Shown: piece by piece, positions 10,341-22,800 of the stretch
How the letters are laid out: each line of letters starts with the position of its first letter
Numbering within the stretch: position 1 is the first letter of the stretch
Source: Carettochelys insculpta
Taxonomy: Eukaryota; Chordata; Testudines; Carettochelyidae
Length of the DNA: 64,000 nucleotides
NCBI RefSeq assembly: GCF_033958435.1
Contig: NC_134137.1
Coordinates: 64,620,001 to 64,684,000 of the forward strand
Reading direction: 5' to 3'
Position numbers and translations under genes: made by a program
Notes under the pieces: model-generated
What the model was told of the DNA's origin: nothing
Seen by the model: only the letters and a program-made list of their open reading frames with translations
Database searches by the model: none

Positions 10341-11119
10341 TAGATTCACAGAGAGTAGGAATGTCTTACAACCAAGCTAGAGAGCCATGGCTCTGTAAAC
10401 ATGATATAACCACTTATAATTTTAGTGTTGGAAGTCCCCAGTTTAATCCCTCATGTTTTGCCCAAGATGGTGGTGGTCACCTCTGAGGTGACTTACCATG
10501 GAAATGGGAACAATACCGTATGACTCACTGAACTAACCTCTCACTGCACGTTGAACCTCTCTAGTCTGGCACTTTTGTCCAGCGACATCCATAATCCAGC
10601 ATGATTTTTGGTAGCCAAATGACCACTTATCATGGGAGTGGCCAAGTTTCCCATGGTCCCAGAAAGTTTGTTTACAGCCACCAGTTACAGCTCTCAGTGT
10701 TCTGTGCTGTTAGTTAGCTGTAATTTACCCCTACATGTCTTCTAAGAGCCCAGTAAGCAGTGAAGTGTTGGTAATGCTTCTGGACTATATTGACCTCCTG
10801 TGGTCCAGCAAATTTTCTTGTTCAGCACCAGTCAGATCGCAAGAGTGCTGGACTAGAGACGTTCAACCTGTACTATGCAACACAATCCAAATGTCCAATA
10901 TTCCAAGTCAGTCCAGCAACTGAATTGACTGAAGAGATATGCCCATGGAAAGCCTAGTTGAAAAGGGGAACCGGCAGTGTCCAGTCAAATGCATTGACCA
11001 GATAGCAAAACTCCAGTTACCACTGGATGGGGAAGGTACCATCCTTCGTTGCCTCTATTCACAGACAGGGACTGTGTGGAGCTGCTGCACCTCCTGTCCC
11101 AGCCGAGGTGCAAAAGAAG
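10341..11119. other. CPB2-ZC3H13 intergenic gap
   Basis: Less than 0.8 kb from the CPB2 poly(A) signal to the CpG island. It contains one pogo-like MITE (10547-10870) and, from about 10962, sequence resembling the GTAGGGTT-ended element at 3638 (AAAAGGGGAACCGGCAGTG). No gene seen. Confidence 0.55.
10547..10870. mobile_element. pogo/Tigger-like MITE
   Basis: 324 bp. Left end CACGTTGAACCTCTCTAGTC, right end GAGACGTTCAACCTG followed by TA. The interior CTCTCAGTGTTCTGTGCTGT and GTAATTTACCCCTACATGTC is shared with 19191-19517 and 42898-43532. CAGGTTGA ends and TA duplications are typical of pogo/Tigger-derived MITEs. The left TA has mutated to TG. Confidence 0.75.
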
Positions 11120-12470
11120 CCCACGTACGGTGAAGGAAGAGGAGACAATGTGGAGAAGGGGGCAGAAGAGTGAATGGCGGGGTGAGGCTTTGGGAAGAAG
11201 AGGCAGAGCAGCGGCAGGGGCAGGAGTGGAGGTGAAGAGGGCAGAACTCTAGAGAAAAAGTGGAGCAGGGATGGAGCCTTGGGGGCGGGGGAGGAGGAGG
11301 GGCGGAGGGAAGCCTTGGAGGCCCCTTTACCAGTAGTTAGAATAGTAGTAACCCCCCTTCCCTCCCCCTGCCCAGGGCTCTCCCTCCCTTATGTCACTTC
11401 CCCTCCCCCGTTCTTGATTCGCCTGCTCCGCCCCCCCCCCACCTTTTCTCTCCCACTTCCCAGGCCCCTCCCCCCACTCAAGCCCCTCCCCTTTTCTCTT
11501 CCTCTCCCCAGGCCCCTCCCCCATCCCGGTCCTCTCCCCTTCCCGTCCCCTGGCCAGGCCCCTCCCCCATTTCAGGCCCGACGTCGCGTTTCCCCTGTCT
11601 CCGCCTCACCGGAGCCGCGCGCGGCCGGATGTTGCGCTGCTACGCACGGTCATGGCGGCCAGGCGGTTTCCGGCGGGCCGAGGCTCCTCCTCCCGACGGC
11701 GGCAGCGGCGGAGGCGCTGGGGTCGGCTGGTGGGTCGCGCTGCTTTCCCGGCAGCCCCCGTGCCTGGGCAGCGCCGTTCGGTGGCCGGAGCGGGCCGCGC
11801 TCCCGGTCTTCCTCCCCGTGTGGCTCCGCGCGCAGGCCCGAGAGGACGGACTCCCCCCACGCCCCCTCCCACCCTCTCCGCCCCGGGCGGCGGCGGGGGA
11901 GGCGGCGGGGAGCGGGCAGGCAACGGAAGGAGCAGGTGAGTGTGGCGCCCCGGCGGGGAAACGGGGCCTGGGCGGCCGAGGGAGGGGCGCGGCTAAGCGG
12001 GGCACAGGCCCTCCCGCCACCGCCGCGAACAGGGCCGGCTGGGTGCCGCAGCCCCTGCGCGGAGCGGCGCCGGGCGCTCGGTGTTGGCAGAGCCTCCCGC
12101 AGCCCGGCTGCGCCCCGCGGGCCTGGCAGAGCGGCCGCAGTGGCCGGGGGTTGGGGCTAGAGGCAGCGATGGACTGAGGGGATGGGACTTGCGAGGGCAG
12201 CGGGGCTCAAGGGCGGTGGCGTGCGGTGGGGGTGGGGGGTTGAAGGAGTAGCTGGGACGGGGGCGAGGGAGTAGTAGCGGGGTGGTGAGGAGGATTGTGA
12301 AGCCAGGGCTTGATGGAACCGATCGGCCTCCGGCTGTGGGGCGTCCCTCCCCTGGCGCTTAGATGGGGTGGGGTGGAGCGGGGAAGGGGCTGCGGCAGAT
12401 CGAGCAGTGTGGTTTGTGAGAGGTGTTGGTCAGATAGTGCCCAGATCCGCCAGCGAGACTGCTGACTAGA
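11120..12470. promoter_or_regulatory. ZC3H13: CpG island, ZC3H13 promoter
   Basis: An abrupt G+C- and CpG-rich block in otherwise AT-rich DNA. It has many GGGGCGGGG/CCCCGCCC SP-type boxes, pyrimidine-rich CCCTCCCC runs at 11350-11575 and no TATA box near the presumed start. An ATGGCGGC element (11652-11659), the YY1 core commonly found just downstream of transcription starts, lies in the middle. Its place 8 kb before the first coding exon of ZC3H13 and its + strand donor at 11936 tie it to that gene. Confidence 0.85.
11600..11935 (+). other. ZC3H13: ZC3H13 non-coding exon 1 (5' UTR), approximate start
   Basis: The sequence ending GGAGCAG at 11935 is followed by the strong donor GTGAGTGTGG, inside the CpG island. 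The first ZC3H13 ATG is in the next exon, so this is taken as the 5' UTR exon. The 5' edge is a guess placed near the YY1-like ATGGCGGC at 11652. If transcription starts upstream of 11652, the ATG there opens an upstream reading frame crossing into intron 1. Confidence 0.55.
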
Positions 12471-12873
12471 CTCGTTATTCTTTCTGGTTGATGCTTTACC
12501 TACGGGAGCCCTGTCTTGGGGTTCTCATTGCCTCCCAGACACATGATCTTCGTGAGTTTTAGGGTACTGGAGTTCCCTTCGTGCGAGTCCTGTGTGGATA
12601 TGTTTGCATCTATGTTGGCATCTGTATCTGCAAAAATGAGCCACGGATGTCCGCTTCGACGTCTGTGGATGTGGATACCCGTGGGTATCTGGATTTGAAG
12701 GGCTCTACTGTTCCCATTTGCTGGTGGTAGTAAAATGTAATCAGCCTTTTTAGCTGAATTTGGGACTTGTCAGCCCTGGTAGCATGAATCCTAAACCTCC
12801 ATGCTTTAGCCTTTTCTTTAAAAAAAACTTTTTTCTTTGATTCCTGTCTAGAATTGCAGTCGAGGCTCATGGC

Positions 12874-12942
12874 CTGGATTCTCAAAGGCGTTTAGATGCA
12901 TGACTCCTGTTTAGGAGTCGGGTGCCTAAATACGTTTGAGAA
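12874..12942. repeat. Small imperfect palindrome
   Basis: GGATTCTCAAAGGCGTTTAG pairs with CTAAATACGTTTGAGAAT, and GACTCCTGTTTAGGAGTC forms a perfect 7-bp-stem core. Probably a small fold-back repeat. Confidence 0.5.
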
Positions 12943-13258
12943 TATGAATGTGTATGACTAGTATTATAGATTCTCCCCTTTGTCTTCAGCATCACTCTGG
13001 GGATCTCTATTGGATCCATGTGAGACTTGGACCGTTGCTTTTTTTAGACTGACCTTTGAATTGGAATCAAGACTTTTTGCAGTCTAGATTTTATTGTACA
13101 GTAGTTTGTGCGCTACTGAGGGGTACCTAGTGGGTTGGCTGGTTGCATTTAAAGACTTGAATCTGGTAAATTTTGTTTTGGGAAGTGGTGCCCTCTTTTT
13201 TCAGCCAAATTTTGAAATACCAAGCATACAGTATAAGACAGCAACACACTCTCTCTCT

Positions 13259-13455
13259 CCCCCCGCCCCCCCCCTTTTTTTTTTTTTTTTTAAAATCTCT
13301 TTATGTGGCCCCTGGGGACTGAGTTGTTGCATTTTATCAATAGGAGGCCCATGCCAATTCAGAAATGTAAACACATTGCTGTACATTACTTATCATTCTG
13401 ATCTATACATTTAAGTGGTGCTTTTTTTGTGTTTTTTTTAAAAAAAAAAAAAAAA
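13259..13455. repeat. Homopolymer cluster
   Basis: A C-rich run (13259-13273) is followed by a T-tract (13274-13290). A T run and an A-tract lie at about 13424-13455. Low-complexity DNA that may mark old retroposon tails. Confidence 0.55.
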
Positions 13456-16248
13456 GCCGGTACTCACTTGGTCTTCCCTCCCCACTGCTGGTGTTCCCAC
13501 TGCTGGGTCTTCCAGTGGGGATCCATGCCCCAGCCAGCTCCCAGCCGTGGTGCTCGCAGTTTCCCCCATCATCTGGCTGGAAATCCCTCAACTCGGGCTG
13601 CTGAGGTGCTGGTACCCAGTACTAGCAAATACTGTCAAAAAAAAATCACTGCATTTAAAGTTTATAAAAGAGTGCTTAGTGTTAAATAAAAGGTAAAGTT
13701 AAATAAGAAGATCTGTTCATAGCAGCGGGTAATAGAAACCAAACTATTGGCTGAATGCACGACATAAGTTTTTATGTGTTGCTTAAAGACTGGCAATTTG
13801 GTTTTAATTTTGTGTTGATATTAAGTTTTTTTTGTATGTTATCCATCTGAAATTTGGCATCTCTATATGAATGCGCAACATTTATCATTTTTTTATCACT
13901 CTGTGTAGAGAGATGTCAGTATTTGTCTTTTAATGACATTGGCTTGCTATATCCCAGAATACCATAGGATAATCAGTGCATAGTTAATTTTTAAAATATT
14001 TCCATTTACATCAGCACTCCTATTTTTAAATGGGGCATTATTTATAGCATTTTGAAGATTGACACTATTCAATGTGGCAGAGGCTGATAATTTTTATAGT
14101 CAGTCAATACCCGTAAATTGCCTTGCCTATTCGTGCCACCATATATGAAGGTTAAGCACTTAATATTGGAATCATTTGTTTCTCGAGTTTTTCAATTTCC
14201 TTAGACAATTAAAACAATCTACTCAGTGCCACTTTTGTTTATAGTCAGTTTCCATTTATTTTCAATTGCTAGCTTTTTTGTTGATGTTACAGCAAGGGAA
14301 AACATTTTTATTCTTTTTAAAACAAGATTAATGATTAATCACCATTATTTCATGTGAACAAATTTGTCAACCATAGGTCTTGTGAAATCTTATTTTTACA
14401 AAATCTAAACATTGGACTATATTTGAGCTACGGCTACATCATTAGTATTAATTTAAATGTACATTATAATGTCATAATTCAGGACAGTATATCATAGTGT
14501 ACCAACTGCAATTACCTAAGTACACCTGTGGGTATAATTTCTTTCAAGTGTATATTAAAAACAATGATTTAAAAGAAAATGGGAATTTGATTTTTATTGA
14601 AATAGGGTATTTCATTTGAATACCAGTGTGCTTTTTTAAAAAAAATAAAAATGTAAAATTAAATGTGAAATTGACAATTTTATTAAGGTCTGTATTTATT
14701 ATAATCTATTGAAATGATTTAAAACAAATTCAAAATTAAGCAGTACACATTTTTGCAGAAGTCTTGAATTCAAACTACCAAACTGATGGAAATCAATGGC
14801 ACCATGCCTACACTAACAAGTTCTTTCAGAAAATCAGGCCCTTTTGCATTAAACTGTATAACAGCCTAAATAAATGTGTGTAGATATAGTGTGTCCTGGA
14901 TAGCAAAAACAAGCACCAAGTTTTGGGTGTAGGCTATATTTATTTGGAAATCAGTATATTTTAATGATTGTCAATACTGAGAATCAACTTTAGGAAAATA
15001 AGTACAAATGCAAAACATTATCAATATTTAAATAATATAAAATAATATAAAATCAATATTTAAATTGGGGTTTCCTGCTTTTTGTTTTAAATTATTGCAC
15101 CCAGATACACATTAACAAAAGTATCAAGGAAAACGTTACCTGAACGTTATATTTTGTATTATGGTGTCTCGGAACCACAGTCATAAATCAGGATTCCCAA
15201 TCTAAAACAATAAAAAAAATTCCTTTCTCTACAGAGCTTCCTAGTTAGCTGTAAGGAAGAGAAAACAAATGAATACAGACACATTAATGGAGTATGTGTT
15301 AATTCATTTGCCGCATAGTAACACAATTCCATTTAGTAAATTGTTATCTCTTACGCACTTGAAAAATCCTTATTTAAAAAAAAAATCTTGTGTGCTATAG
15401 AGTTGTATAGAAATATCTATAAAAGAATATGTTATAATAGTATTGATAGTCTATTCCTTTTTTTATTATAATGCCACCTTTGATATTATGTATATGCAGG
15501 GGGGGAAAAAGCAGTATTTTGGGTTAGACAGTTTAAATAGTACAGTTAACCTTGTAAATTTATTAAATATAATAAAACTGATTTCCATATCCTGTTTTCA
15601 TTATTTTTTCCCCTGGGCTTTTCATTATTAATGATAAGATGTTATGGATTTCTAAATATTCCTAAATGTATTTAGTTACTAATTTATGTCATACCACTGA
15701 AAGAATTTAATTAGAAGGAATAATTAATTATTTAGGTTTAAAAAGATATTTCCTGTTTTTGTGCATTTAATGTATTTATTGACTGACTTGGAAACTGTTG
15801 AGTGCTTTAGGCTCTGTCCTATCCTGAAATACAATTTCTTGAACCAGATGAAAGAGGAGACATGGAAATAGACCAGATGGGATTAGGAGTATCAGTGATG
15901 TTTGTAGAACTAACTTTTTGTACAGTGGTCAAATAGGTGTAAGAGCATTTCTTAGACAAAATTAGGAATAATTAAAGTAACGTTCTGAGTTTCTCTTGGC
16001 TATTAGTTAATTTCTTGGCTGAGAGTTTCAGAAATAACTCCTCCTCCTCCTGCCCCCCGCCCGCTCTTCAAATTTGGAATACCTGCTTTCTTGTGCCTGT
16101 GTTAGAGAGTATATAGAAGGAGGCAAGGAGAATGTTCCTACTCTTGCCACAACATAATCAAAAAAAACAATTTTCCTTACTACTTGCTTGTAAAATAGCA
16201 ACTATAGTTTGTGCATTTAAATTTCGTGGTTGTTGAATAAAAATATTA

Positions 16249-16666
16249 GGCTATGTCTACACTAGAGAGTTTTTTTCGACAAAACCCGTGGAGCATCCAC
16301 ATTACAAATGCTTTCTGTCAACAGTAAATCGACAGAACAGGGTACTTCTGTTGGTAGCTTTCTGCCATTCCCCCAGGAGACAGAACATCTTTCTCGACAG
16401 AATCTGTCAACAGAAAGTCAGTGGGGATACTGCAGGAGGGTTTGGGACGGAACCTCTGTCGACAGACAGGCTTCTGGGACACTGAGCAGCTCTGTCTGCT
16501 GTGCTTCTGTTTGGCCATTCTGTTGAGGAGAGCAGTTGGGCCGTCTGGCTGCTGTCGACAGAGTGATCCGCTTTCATGTGTGGCCACAATCTGTCAAATA
16601 AAGTTTTGTCAGAAAATATCTTTCGACTAACTTCTGTCAACACATTGCTGTAGTGTAGATGTGGCC
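16249..16666. mobile_element. MITE with GTCGACAGA interior
   Basis: Ends GGCTATGTCTACACTAGAG and CTGTAGTGTAGATGTGGCC are inverted repeats. The interior repeats CTGTCGACAGA-like palindromes many times. Flanks are TTA and TTT, suggesting a 3-bp target duplication. Same family as 55631-56016 and 34033. Confidence 0.75.
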
Positions 16667-17569
16667 TTTAGTGATTGTACATTTAAATAAATGCATTCTA
16701 CTTAATTTTATTAATGTGTGTTCCAGTATACATGGTTCTCAGATGTATTTGCCCCTGTCTACATGACAGTGCCTGGCCTTGATCTTGCAACCAGCTCCAA
16801 ATGAATGGATCCCCATGGAAGCCAGGGGCCTCTACTGTAGTATCAGAGGTCTGACAGTGCAGATCTGATTACAATATTGAGATCTTTACATGGACTTTGA
16901 TGGCCCTTGATAAGTGCGCTCACAGCATGCTGATTTGTCTTACCAGTTTTTTTTTTGATAGCAAAGTACATGGATTTTCATTGACAACTGGTTATATTTA
17001 ACAATTTAAAAATGGAATTAATTTTGTGTTACCTGAACATGTGCTTTAAAAATCCATTTAAAAAGAAGAAACTTAATGGAGCAACTTTTTCTCAAATGGC
17101 TGAATGAAATTTAACTACAAATTATTTTTGTTTAAAAAAACTGAAGAAATTACAGTCCAAAATTTTTTGTGTATAGGATATAGGTGCTTAACAGTAGGGA
17201 GTTAAAATGGAAGTACCTCTTTAGTCATAAATATGCTATTATTATGACAATAATAAAGACTAAGAAGTTATCTTTTTTTTTTTTTTGAAATTGACTGTCA
17301 TCTTAGCTTTTCTGTGGCAATGACTTCCAAAAGTTTGTCAGCTGTGTAAAGAGTAAATTAAAAGTAATCAGTTTTGTTTGTTGCCTTTGAGAAAAAAGAA
17401 AAAAGGGGGGTATTCTTATAAGGCAAGATGAATGGAAACTCCAGTGTGCTTGTATTCTGTATATCATTATATAGTTCTGCTATGTTCTGGTGACTCTTCT
17501 CCTTTTTGCACTAAATAATCCCATTTTACACACCTTTCATATGTTGACTGTCCTCCTTCCCATGCCGTC

Positions 17570-18180
17570 TTTGGTATTGTTCTTCTAAACACTTCTGTTT
17601 CAGATGTTTCTTTTTAAAATGAAGCCTGTGAAAGTGAATGCAATATTTGATGTGGTCTTAGCATTAATACGCAAAATGCCTTTTTAATATATTCTGTATA
17701 TGCTTCTTCCCCATTAATTGCACAGTACCTTAAAAATTAGGGAATTTAAGGAATGACCTTGAACTGGAAGGGATATGAGCTGGTGTAGCTCTGATACTTC
17801 TCTCTCTTTGTCAGTTTATCTTTAGACTTTTAACCACTGCTGCACGTTGTGAGCTATCCACAATGACTCCTAATTATTTTTCTCAGGAGGCTGGGCTAAT
17901 CTGAACCCAGTCTGTATGCAAATTGAAATATTTTATCCAGATGTGCCTTACATTTCATTTATTTACATTTAATTTGCTGTTGTGTTGCTCAGGCTTCTAA
18001 CTTCAGTTGAGCTTTCTGGAGTTCTTCTGTATTCTCCACAGGTTTTACTAACCTAAATAATTTCTCGTTACTGACAAGTTTTACTATTTTGCTATCTTAC
18101 TTCACCATTCAGATCATTAATACATGTTAACCTTGTTTCTGTCCCTGGTACATCCTTCAATTAACTTCTCTCACAGCATG
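17570..18180 (-). mobile_element. CR1 LINE ORF2 fragment, degraded
   Basis: Reverse-strand traces of CR1 ORF2: CTATCCACAATGACTCCTAA, TTACATTTCATTTATTTACA, AGTTTTACTATTTTGCTATC, CCATTCAGATCATTAATACA and TGTCCCTGGTACATCCTTC correspond to well-known turtle CR1 segments. Heavily mutated. Confidence 0.55.
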
Positions 18181-19190
18181 TAATGACCTTGCACATACAA
18201 TAAAACTTAATGTGAACGCTGATTATCTGAATGTTGTGTCCTAAGCAATGATTTGAATAAATAGTTAGGGGCTGGGAAAGCCTCTTGTAGATCTCTAAGC
18301 TATCTCCAGCAGTTTTTGGGAAGATTAATATTAAGGACTCCAGTGCATAATTTCCTGTGGTGAGAATGTTATGCTGAAGTCAGACCTCAAGGAAAGGGCC
18401 AGCATTCAGATAACCATGGGAGTGGAGTAATAAAGTTTCCACTTAGAGACAAAATCAAGAGACACAGTAAAAGGTGCCATATTTAAAATGGAAAAAAAAG
18501 CGCTGATGTAACCTACATATGTAATAGATTTTTCTTAAAATTGGTTGTGGATTATTTGCGCACAGCCTGACTTTCTCAAGCTGTTTTCTCTGTAGCAATT
18601 GATGCCACTTAAATAGAGAATCATTTTCAACTCAATTCTCCTTCCCCTCGTTTTTCATGCTTCATATCCTCCTCTCCCCTTATGGCTTTCCTCCTCTAAC
18701 AGCTCTTTGCTCCCTGGAAAGACAAAGGAAGATTTATCGAGTGTAAAGTGTTTCTCTTTTAGTGATTGGAAAGATTTCAGAAGTACCTCAGCATTCTTTC
18801 TTTAAAGCACAGCCGTTGTAAATGTCGATACACTAACAAATCATCTTGCACTGTGAGCATGACTAAGGTAGGGTAGGAGAGAGAAGATTAAGCTGGCCAA
18901 TAAGCTTTTATAATCAGTGAAGGAAGAAATGGGAATTTCTTAGAAATGTAAGTTGCTAAACTCAGAGCCTGTTTTACCAAACCCCATCTCTTGAAAGAGT
19001 GGTTAAATACTGTTCAAAATGATCTTTACACTTGAAATCACCTAGGGATTGGCCAAACATGTGACCAAAGAGAGCAACTGCTGTGTATGTTTGCTGCCTG
19101 AATGAATTGAACAACATCTGATGTTCTCCCAAAGGGAAGTGATTCATAAAATAAAATTTTAAATTTTAATTGTTGGTGTCCAGTTGACTA

Positions 19191-19517
19191 CAGGTTGAAC
19201 CTCTCTAATTTGGAACTCTCTCATCTGATAACATCCATAATCTAGCATGATTTTTGTTAGCTGAATGACCACTTATCATGGGTGTGGCCAAGTTCCTGTG
19301 ATCCCATAAAGTTTGTTTAGAGCCACCAGCCCGGGTTCTCAGTGTTCTGTGCTGTTATTTAGCTGTAATTTATCCCCTAAATATCTTCTAAGAGCCCAAT
19401 AAGTAGTGGAAGCATTGGTAATGCTGCTAGACAATATTATCCTCCCAAGGTCCAGCAAATTCTCTCATCCAGCATCAGATAGGTCCTGAGTGTGCTGTAT
19501 TAGAGAGGTGCTTGAAC
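19191..19517. mobile_element. pogo/Tigger-like MITE
   Basis: Starts TA-CAGGTTGAACCTCTCTAA and shares GGTTCTCAGTGTTCTGTGCT and AATAAGTAGTGGAAGCATTG with the copy at 10547. The right end (TTAGAGAGGTGCTTGAACTA) is diverged. It ends about 200 bp before ZC3H13 exon 2. Confidence 0.7.
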
Positions 19518-19721
19518 TAATTTTGATGATAATCAGAGACATCCTTTTAATAAAGTATATTCCATTTATTCATAATTCTTCCATTCCCTTTATTCCTCAC
19601 CTCTGCAGAAATTCTCTGGCAATTTATAGCATAATATATATTTTTTTTTTTACTTGTGAATTCAGTGGCATTAGTTCCAAACTAAAGGATTTTACAGTTT
19701 TGCTTTTTTTTTTGGTTGAAG

Positions 19722-19847
19722 TAGTACAAAATGTCAAAAATTAGAAGGAAGGTCACAGTGGAAAATACCAAGACCATATCCGATAGCACATCCCGAAGAC
19801 CCAGTGTGTTTGAAAGGCTTGGACCCAGCACTGGAAGTACTGCAGAG
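19722..19847 (+). CDS. ZC3H13: ZC3H13 exon 2, start codon
   Basis: The acceptor is most likely TTGAAG ending at 19721, after a T-rich tract. Nine bases of 5' UTR precede ATG at 19731. Codons 1-39 encode [20 protein letters not shown] and on to STAE. The donor is GTGAGT at 19848, phase 0. An upstream acceptor such as TTACAG near 19696 would only lengthen the UTR. Confidence 0.93.
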
Positions 19848-22800
19848 GTGAGTTGAAAAAGTGTTGTTCTCCTCCTTCCCACCCCAGAGTCTTCTCTTCT
19901 GGAATATAAGTAGCGGGGTAGAGTTGTTCATGAGTACTGTATATTCAGTCATTCGTGATGTTAGTAAAGAGATCACATTCACACATAGATGTTCAAGATA
20001 TTAATCTTAAGATTTTTGGATAACCTGTGTTATTCCAGCTTCTAGTGAGGAGTGGTAAAAATGTACATTTACTAATTTTTATAAATCTAATTTTTTAAAT
20101 CTGGCAGACTTGATGCTCATTGTTGGTTTTTAATTAAATTACTGGTGGATGGAATCTCAGATAAATGGGAGTAAATGTGGACTCATTTGTTTGTTTTGCC
20201 ACACTCACACCAATGGTATTTCCAGAAATGAGTGTGAAATTCACCCAGTAATGTCTGTCTCTTAGACACAGTGCCGTAACTGGCTGAAGACTGGCAACTG
20301 CCTCTATGGGAACACATGTAGATTCGTACATGGCCCTTCACCACGAGGTAAAGGCTATAGCAGCAGTTATAGAAGGTAAATCAAGAACTCACTTTGAATT
20401 GTTGAAATGCTGTAGGAAAATAGCTTTCTCAAGTATGTCTTCTGTAAACATTAGAAATGCTGTGGTGTGTCTAATGGTGTGTTTTAATAATCTTGTTGGA
20501 TTCTGAAGCTGCTGAAAACAGAGCTTGGCAAGATGCAGTGGGTTTTTCCTGGATTTTCTTGTGTGTAACTTTAAAAATAATAAAGTGTTCTGGATGCTGA
20601 TTAACTTCTTTTGCTCAAAAGTGTTTTAACCTGCCTTGAAATGAGACATGCCAGTACTTAAATAAATGGATTTTTGTGTAGTGTGTCACTGCAGCTTGTC
20701 TGCCTGTCCTATACTAAAATGCTGTTTTACAACTGCTTAAGGTAATACTCGCAAAATCACAGATTATATCCCTCTGCCTTCACCAGTAATAACATTGTAT
20801 GGGTGAGTGAGGTGGCTGTTTTTTTCCCCTCCAATTGTGAAGAGAGCTTGGGTTTCAATCTTTCCAGTCTACTGTACCCCTTTCAGGAGTCTGATTTGTC
20901 TTGTGTATGCTCTAGTTTAACTCACTCAAAAACTACTTGCTTAGAAAATCAGACATAAAAACATGAAAGTGTCACAGCATATTATTACAAAAAAGGCTAC
21001 TTTTGTATTTTACAATATAATTATATACAAAGTAAATCAGTAGGAATGTAAATATCAGTGTAAAGAGCAGTATAAACAAGTCGTCATCTATGAAATTTGT
21101 ATGACTTTGCTAGAGCTTTTTATGTAGCCTTCTGTAAAGCCAGGCAAATATCTAGATGAGTTAATGTACGTCTGAAAGACCTCTGTGTAGGGGGTTTACG
21201 AACCACTATTTGGGACCTACTGTACTAGGATACAAATATGTGGTTTCATGAACACCTCTACAGACAAATGTCTAGCAGAGAGATTTTTAAAAAGTGAATT
21301 TAAGTAAAATGGATACACTTTATAATGTCTTACAATATTCTACAAAATGTTCTTTCAAGAAGTGTACTGTATAGTATCATTAGTCCATAGTACCTAAACA
21401 GAATTGTATTCAGTAAGTCTGTATAATTATTTCTGAAGGAAGACTGTTAATAATTAATAATTAATATTAATAATTTTCACACCACCAGCTCCACCTGTCT
21501 CTAAAATGTTACAGACAATAAAAATGCTTTATAATGCCCCTTTGAGGCAGGAATCAACCATCACTTACAGATGGGCAAACTGAGGCAAAGAAATTCAGTG
21601 ACTTGTTGAAAGTCAAACAAGGTGTCTGGCATGGATATTATAATTCTGTTTTTGGCTCTGTTCCTCCTTTCTGTGTCTTAATTTTAAGACCACCTTAACT
21701 TTCATTGCTTATAAAGCTGCAGCAACTGGGATACTAAATCCCTGTTACCTTTAAGATTTTTTCCAGTGTGTAAGGGAACTTATTGTAATGTTATGCACTG
21801 AATTCTCCAAAGAGCAAAGGAAGAGAAGTGATTCTAAACTTACCCTTGCATGCTAATTGTCACTTTCTTTTGCTATGGTGTTCGGGGCATTGAGTTTATC
21901 ATCCTTCCTACTCATCTTTTTTTAAAGAAATTGTTTACTTTTAATGACTAGCAGGTTTTTAAAAATTTCCTGCTTCATGTAAAGACATGAAGTCATCATT
22001 AGTATTCAAGAATAATACTGATTCACATTTTTATTTATATTAACCCTTTTCTCCTATAAGTTACATAAAACTCAAATTGCATAATTTGCTCCTTCCTGAT
22101 TCAGAACTTTAGATAAGTGAGTGTCCAAGTATTTTGGAGTTTGCTTTAACTCATCTATATCTCTTAGCAAGGCATAAGAGAGCCTGTTCTACACTAAAGA
22201 ATTTTGGCATCTTGTGCGCTATTTTGTATTAGGGAACATTTGTCAAGTGCTATTTCAAGAACCAGTAAAATTATACTATTTCAAGGCAGGCCTTATAAAT
22301 GCTTCTGTCTGCACCATTCAGTTCAGACATTGTCATTGCTACATAATCTGGGAGGCCCAAGTGTTACAGTTGCTTTGTATAGTCCTGTTGTAGGCAACTT
22401 TGGTACCAGAACATGCTGATCCCTGCTCTTGCTTCTACAGTTCCAGGCCTGATCCAAAGAAGCCATAGTGGTACTTAATTTTTTCTGTCCTGATCATTAC
22501 TCTTACTGCAATTTTGGTCATTATCCTAGGGTAGTAAAACAGGATACTTATTAGTATCTTCAAAGTTCAGAAAATTTAACATGAATCTCTGTTTGAACTT
22601 TAACATTCTTTTTTTTTTCCTCTCCTGATGGGTTTTGGTCTGTTCACGGCAAGCATGACCTAAAATAGATCATCAGACAAATGCAACAACATACACACTG
22701 CATTCCTCTTGAGGAAAATTAAGAATTCTAATAATATACCGATAACTTACATGTACGTTGATAGGGGCCAAAATATCATGGCAAAATAGCTGCCTGAGCC

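Larger units (their letters stand above)
11936..19721 (+). other. ZC3H13: ZC3H13 intron 1
   Basis: 7.8 kb. The first 500 bp is still CpG island. Further on are a small imperfect palindrome at 12874-12942, C and T/A homopolymers at 13259-13455, a MITE at 16249-16666, a reverse CR1 at about 17570-18180 and a pogo-like MITE at 19191-19517. The AT-rich stretch 13700-16240 has no repeat or gene that I recognise. Confidence 0.6.

Noticed and set aside
11279..12160. 293-codon + strand open frame in the CpG island, with overlapping frames on both strands
   Set aside because: Pure GC-rich composition effect: Pro/Arg/Ala/Gly-rich text in all frames, crossing the exon 1 donor, with no recognisable domain.
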